NCBI RefSeq assembly: GCF_900454535.1
Contig: NZ_UGSP01000001.1
Location: 1,547,501 to 1,611,500, forward strand
Direction: 5' to 3'
Length of the DNA: 64,000 nucleotides
Origin: Avibacterium avium
Lineage (GTDB): Bacteria > Pseudomonadota > Gammaproteobacteria > Enterobacterales > Pasteurellaceae
Each line of letters starts with the position of its first letter. Positions within the stretch are counted from its first letter, which is position 1. The position numbers were made by a program, and so were the translations under genes. The notes below the pieces were generated by a model. The model was not told where the DNA came from. It saw nothing but the letters and a program-made list of their open reading frames with translations, and made no database searches. Below, one piece after another: positions 61,029-64,000 of this stretch.

Positions 61029-64000
61029 CTATCCCATCTCATTAATCACATTCAAAATCCGTTTATCCGAAATAGGATATTTCGTGCCAAGTTGTTGGGC
61101 GAATAGGCTGACGCGTAGTTCCTCGATCATATAAGGGATCTCTGCCACTTCTGCGGGGATTGGCTTGGATTTTGGTAATTTTAATAATAACTGCTGATAC
61201 GCCTTTTCTACGTTTTCTACCCGCAACATTGCAGCACGATCACGGTTGGGATCTTGCAATAATTTGTCAATGCGTTTATCAATGGCTTGCAAATAACGTA
61301 ATAAATCTGGCAAGCGTTGATAGCCCGTTTTCTGCACAAAATTTGGGTAAATAAGATGGTTAATTTGCGCTTTAATATCTGAAAGGGCAAAGGCTAAGGT
61401 GAAATCCATTTTGCCTTTTAAGCGTTTGTTGATTTCAAACACGAGCGTCAAAATCTCTTCCACCTGTTTGGCAATATCCACTGTGGTTTCGTTTAAATTG
61501 GCTCGAATATAGTCTTTTAGGCGTTCAAAATCCTGCTCATTCCACACAAAACCGCCGAAATCTTGCACCAATTTATCCACGGCGCAGGCGATACAATCAT
61601 CAATCAATTCCAGCACTTTGCCAAATGGCGTGAAATACAATCCTAATTTTGATTTGTTGGGCAGTTTTTCGTGCAAATACTTTATCGGTGATGGCACGTT
61701 AAGCAATAATAAACGGCGTAGTCCCTGTTCCATTGCGACAGCTTGCTCAAATTCTGTTTCAAATAATTTGATCCCAACAGAATCTTTTTCGTCCACAATG
61801 GCAGGATAGGCTTTGATGGTAAAGCCTTGTTTTTTCTGCTCATAATATTGTGGTAATTGGTTGAAATTCCATAAATGAATCCCTGTTTGCTCAATGCCTT
61901 CATCTGCCACCGCTGACAAGGTTTCCTGCACTTGCTCTTTCAGACTCACTTTGAGTTCATCTAAATTTTTGCTCTCGGCAATTTTCTTACCTTTTTCATT
62001 AACCACACGGAATGTCATTGTTAAGTGCGGTGGAATTTGCGCGAGATTCCATTCATCAGGGGCAACATAAACACCTGTGATTTTGCGTAATTCCGCAGAC
62101 AACGTTTCTAGCAAGGGTTTGTCCACATCATTCACGCGGCCAAGAAAGGCTTCCGCATAATTCGGTGCTGGCACAAAATGGCGACGTAATGTTTTTGGTA
62201 AGGATTTAATCAGGGCGATAATCAATTCTTTGCGTAAGCCCGGAATTTGCCAGTCAAAGCCCTGCATTTCCACTTGGTTAAGCAGTGGCAAAGGAATATG
62301 CACGGTTACGCCATCGGCTTCCATACCCGGTTCAAATTGATAGCTAAGCTTTAATTTTAAATTGCCTTGATGCCAGAAATTAGGAAAATCTAGCTCGCTG
62401 ACATTGGCGTTATCATTGGTGAGAAAGGCTTTTTCAAAATTTAGCAATTCAGGATCTTTTTGCCGCGCTTTTTTCCACCAAGTATCAAAATGCTTTTGCG
62501 ACACCACTTCTGTGCCAATGCGTTGATCATAAAATTCAAATAAACGGCGTTCGTCCACCAAAATATCTCGGCGGCGTGTTTTATGCTCTAACTCTTCCAC
62601 TTCGCGAATCAGCCGTTGATTTTGCAAGAAGAAGGTGTGTTTCGTGTGCCAATTTCCTTCCACCAAGGCAGATTGAATGAAAATTTCACGGCTCACCGCA
62701 GGATCAATTTTGCCATAGTTCACAGGACGACTTGCCACAATCGGCACGCCATAAAGGGTGACTTTTTCATTGGCGATAACCGCCCCTTTGGATTTTGACC
62801 AGCGAGGCTCGGCATAAGATTTTTTCACTAAATGCTGTGCCAATGGCTCAATCCATTCGGGATCGATCTCTGCCAGCATTCGTCCCCATAATTTGGAGGT
62901 TTCCACTAATTCCGCTGCCATACACCATTTGGGCTGCTTCTTGAATAGCACGGAATTAGGAAAAATTGCAAAATGGGCATTTCTTGCGCCTAAATATTGC
63001 TGTTTTTCCGCTTCTTTCATACCAATATGAGAAAGCAAACCCGATAAAAGTGCGGTGTGAATTTGCGGATATTCTGCCGCTTGTGAATTAATCGGCAAGC
63101 CCATCTCACGCACGGTAAGGCGGATTTGATGATAAATATCTTGCCATTCCCGCACGCGGATATAATTCAAATAATCTTTCTGACACAAACGGCGGAACTG
63201 ATTTTTGCTCAAGGCTTTTTGCTGTTCTTGCAGATAATTCCACAAGTTTAAGAACGCGAGAAAATCGGATTTTTTATCCGCAAAACGGCGATGTTTTTCA
63301 TCTGCCGCTTGTTGTTTTTCTTGTGGACGCTCTCTAGGATCTTGAATGGAAAGGGCTGCCACGATGATCATCACTTCGTGCAAACAACCGAGCTTCGCCG
63401 CTTCAATCATCATTCGCCCCAAACGAGGATCAACAGGTAGCTGAGCAAGCTGGCGTCCAATCTGGGTGAGCTGACGTTTTTCGCCGTGCTTGGTTTTCAC
63501 GATTTGGAAGGCTTGCAATTCTTCCAATAACTTAATGCCGTCTTGAATATGGCGTTTGTCAGGGGCATCTACGAAAGGAAATGCACTAACATCATCAAGC
63601 CCAAGGGCGGTCATTTGCAAAATAACCGAGGCGAGATTGGTACGCAAAATTTCAGGATCGGTAAATTCTGGGCGCTGATTAAAATCCTCTTCCGAATACA
63701 GGCGGATACAAATCCCTTCGGATACCCGTCCACAACGGCCTTTGCGTTGATTTGCCGAAGCTTGTGAAATCGGCTCAATAGGCAGGCGTTGTACTTTGGT
63801 ACGGTAACTATAACGGGAAATGCGCGCCGTGCCGGGGTCGATCACATATTTAATCCCTGGCACGGTCAGTGAAGTTTCTGCCACGTTGGTGGCAAGCACA
63901 ATACGATTTAAGCCACTTGGGTGAAAAATTTTGTTTTGCTCTTGTGCCGATAAGCGAGCAAAGAGCGGTAGGATTTCCGTATGTTTTAAGTGCTGTTTTT
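61029..64000 (-). CDS. hrpA: ATP-dependent RNA helicase HrpA, C-terminal part (5' end outside window)
   Basis: The frame is open from the right window edge to the stop at 61029, giving about 990 residues. It begins within the helicase C domain (LKHTEILPLFARLSAQEQNKIF, then LATNVAETSLTVPGIKYVID), followed by QRKGRCGRVSEGICIRLY, helicase-associated domains and the long C-terminal DUF3418-type region ending RVSLFAQQLGTKYPISDKRIL. E. coli HrpA has 1300 residues, so about 300 N-terminal residues with the Walker A and DExH motifs lie outside. HrpA acts on stalled ribosomes and mRNA processing in E. coli. The GTG at 63899 is internal, not a start. Confidence 0.95.
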   Translation of the reverse strand, partial: KQHLKHTEILPLFARLSAQEQNKIFHPSGLNRIVLATNVAETSLTVPGIKYVIDPGTARISRYSYRTKVQRLPIEPISQASANQRKGRCGRVSEGICIRLYSEEDFNQRPEFTDPEILRTNLASVILQMTALGLDDVSAFPFVDAPDKRHIQDGIKLLEELQAFQIVKTKHGEKRQLTQIGRQLAQLPVDPRLGRMMIEAAKLGCLHEVMIIVAALSIQDPRERPQEKQQAADEKHRRFADKKSDFLAFLNLWNYLQEQQKALSKNQFRRLCQKDYLNYIRVREWQDIYHQIRLTVREMGLPINSQAAEYPQIHTALLSGLLSHIGMKEAEKQQYLGARNAHFAIFPNSVLFKKQPKWCMAAELVETSKLWGRMLAEIDPEWIEPLAQHLVKKSYAEPRWSKSKGAVIANEKVTLYGVPIVASRPVNYGKIDPAVSREIFIQSALVEGNWHTKHTFFLQNQRLIREVEELEHKTRRRDILVDERRLFEFYDQRIGTEVVSQKHFDTWWKKARQKDPELLNFEKAFLTNDNANVSELDFPNFWHQGNLKLKLSYQFEPGMEADGVTVHIPLPLLNQVEMQGFDWQIPGLRKELIIALIKSLPKTLRRHFVPAPNYAEAFLGRVNDVDKPLLETLSAELRKITGVYVAPDEWNLAQIPPHLTMTFRVVNEKGKKIAESKNLDELKVSLKEQVQETLSAVADEGIEQTGIHLWNFNQLPQYYEQKKQGFTIKAYPAIVDEKDSVGIKLFETEFEQAVAMEQGLRRLLLLNVPSPIKYLHEKLPNKSKLGLYFTPFGKVLELIDDCIACAVDKLVQDFGGFVWNEQDFERLKDYIRANLNETTVDIAKQVEEILTLVFEINKRLKGKMDFTLAFALSDIKAQINHLIYPNFVQKTGYQRLPDLLRYLQAIDKRIDKLLQDPNRDRAAMLRVENVEKAYQQLLLKLPKSKPIPAEVAEIPYMIEELRVSLFAQQLGTKYPISDKRILNVINEMG

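Noticed and set aside
63899-63901. GTG as the start of a 956-residue protein
   Set aside because: The frame continues upstream to the window edge with HrpA-like sequence, so this codon is internal.

Overview
The window is chromosomal DNA of a Pasteurellaceae bacterium. The 9-base uptake signal AAGTGCGGT (or its complement) occurs roughly 50 times by eye, which is the Haemophilus influenzae-type signal shared by Haemophilus, Aggregatibacter, Pasteurella and Avibacterium. Gene content and order (pepN-purE, ubiX-purF-cvpA-yfbV-ackA-pta, lolCDE, ribE/norM, xseB-ispA-dxs, torYZ) fit that family. The genus cannot be settled from the window. No rRNA, tRNA or CRISPR array was seen.

Layout. 1-7 kb: partial pepN, a solitary purE, a Sel1-repeat exported protein broken by an in-frame amber codon, then cvpA-purF-ubiX and yfbV. 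7-11 kb: ackA and pta, separated by a hairpin. 11-17 kb: a DsrE-like gene, recB and recD packed together. 17-20.5 kb: an NCS2 purine permease and moeA-moeB. 20.5-24.5 kb: ybjD and lysO (divergent) and two tandem ferritins. 24.5-31 kb: aroG under a TrpR-type operator, lolCDE, a 2-hydroxyacid dehydrogenase and kdsA. 31-38.4 kb: dacB, a MOSC protein, a MazEF-type toxin-antitoxin pair between two near-identical 50-bp repeats, pirin and UPF0291 genes divergent from a LysR regulator, an LDH-family enzyme and a hexose-6-phosphate mutarotase. 38.4-42.7 kb: an AEC transporter, ribE, a MATE pump and an oxidoreductase. 42.7-47 kb: an accessory island with a Slam outer-membrane gene cut by an IS1016-like element and its likely cargo lipoprotein, which has a poly-G tract inside its promoter. 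47-54 kb: gltS, thiI, xseB-ispA-dxs, a DedA protein and YcgL. 54-60 kb: a LuxR/periplasmic-binding-protein fusion regulator, pentaheme torY, a candidate molybdenum-cofactor riboswitch and the molybdoenzyme torZ. 60-64 kb: xthA and partial hrpA.

Regulation ties several parts together. Three good PurR boxes precede purE, cvpA-purF-ubiX and the purine permease. TrpR probably controls aroG. The TA pair and the LysR/pirin pair each have a palindrome in the right place for autoregulation. The torY promoter has a perfect 9-2-9 palindrome touching its -35 element, and its neighbour is an unusual regulator whose sensor half resembles a periplasmic amide or branched-chain amino-acid binding protein. 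That S/N-oxide respiration cluster, with one protein switch and one probable RNA switch, is the most interesting functional unit. The most interesting accessory unit is the phase-variable, Slam-dependent lipoprotein whose exporter has been disrupted by an IS.
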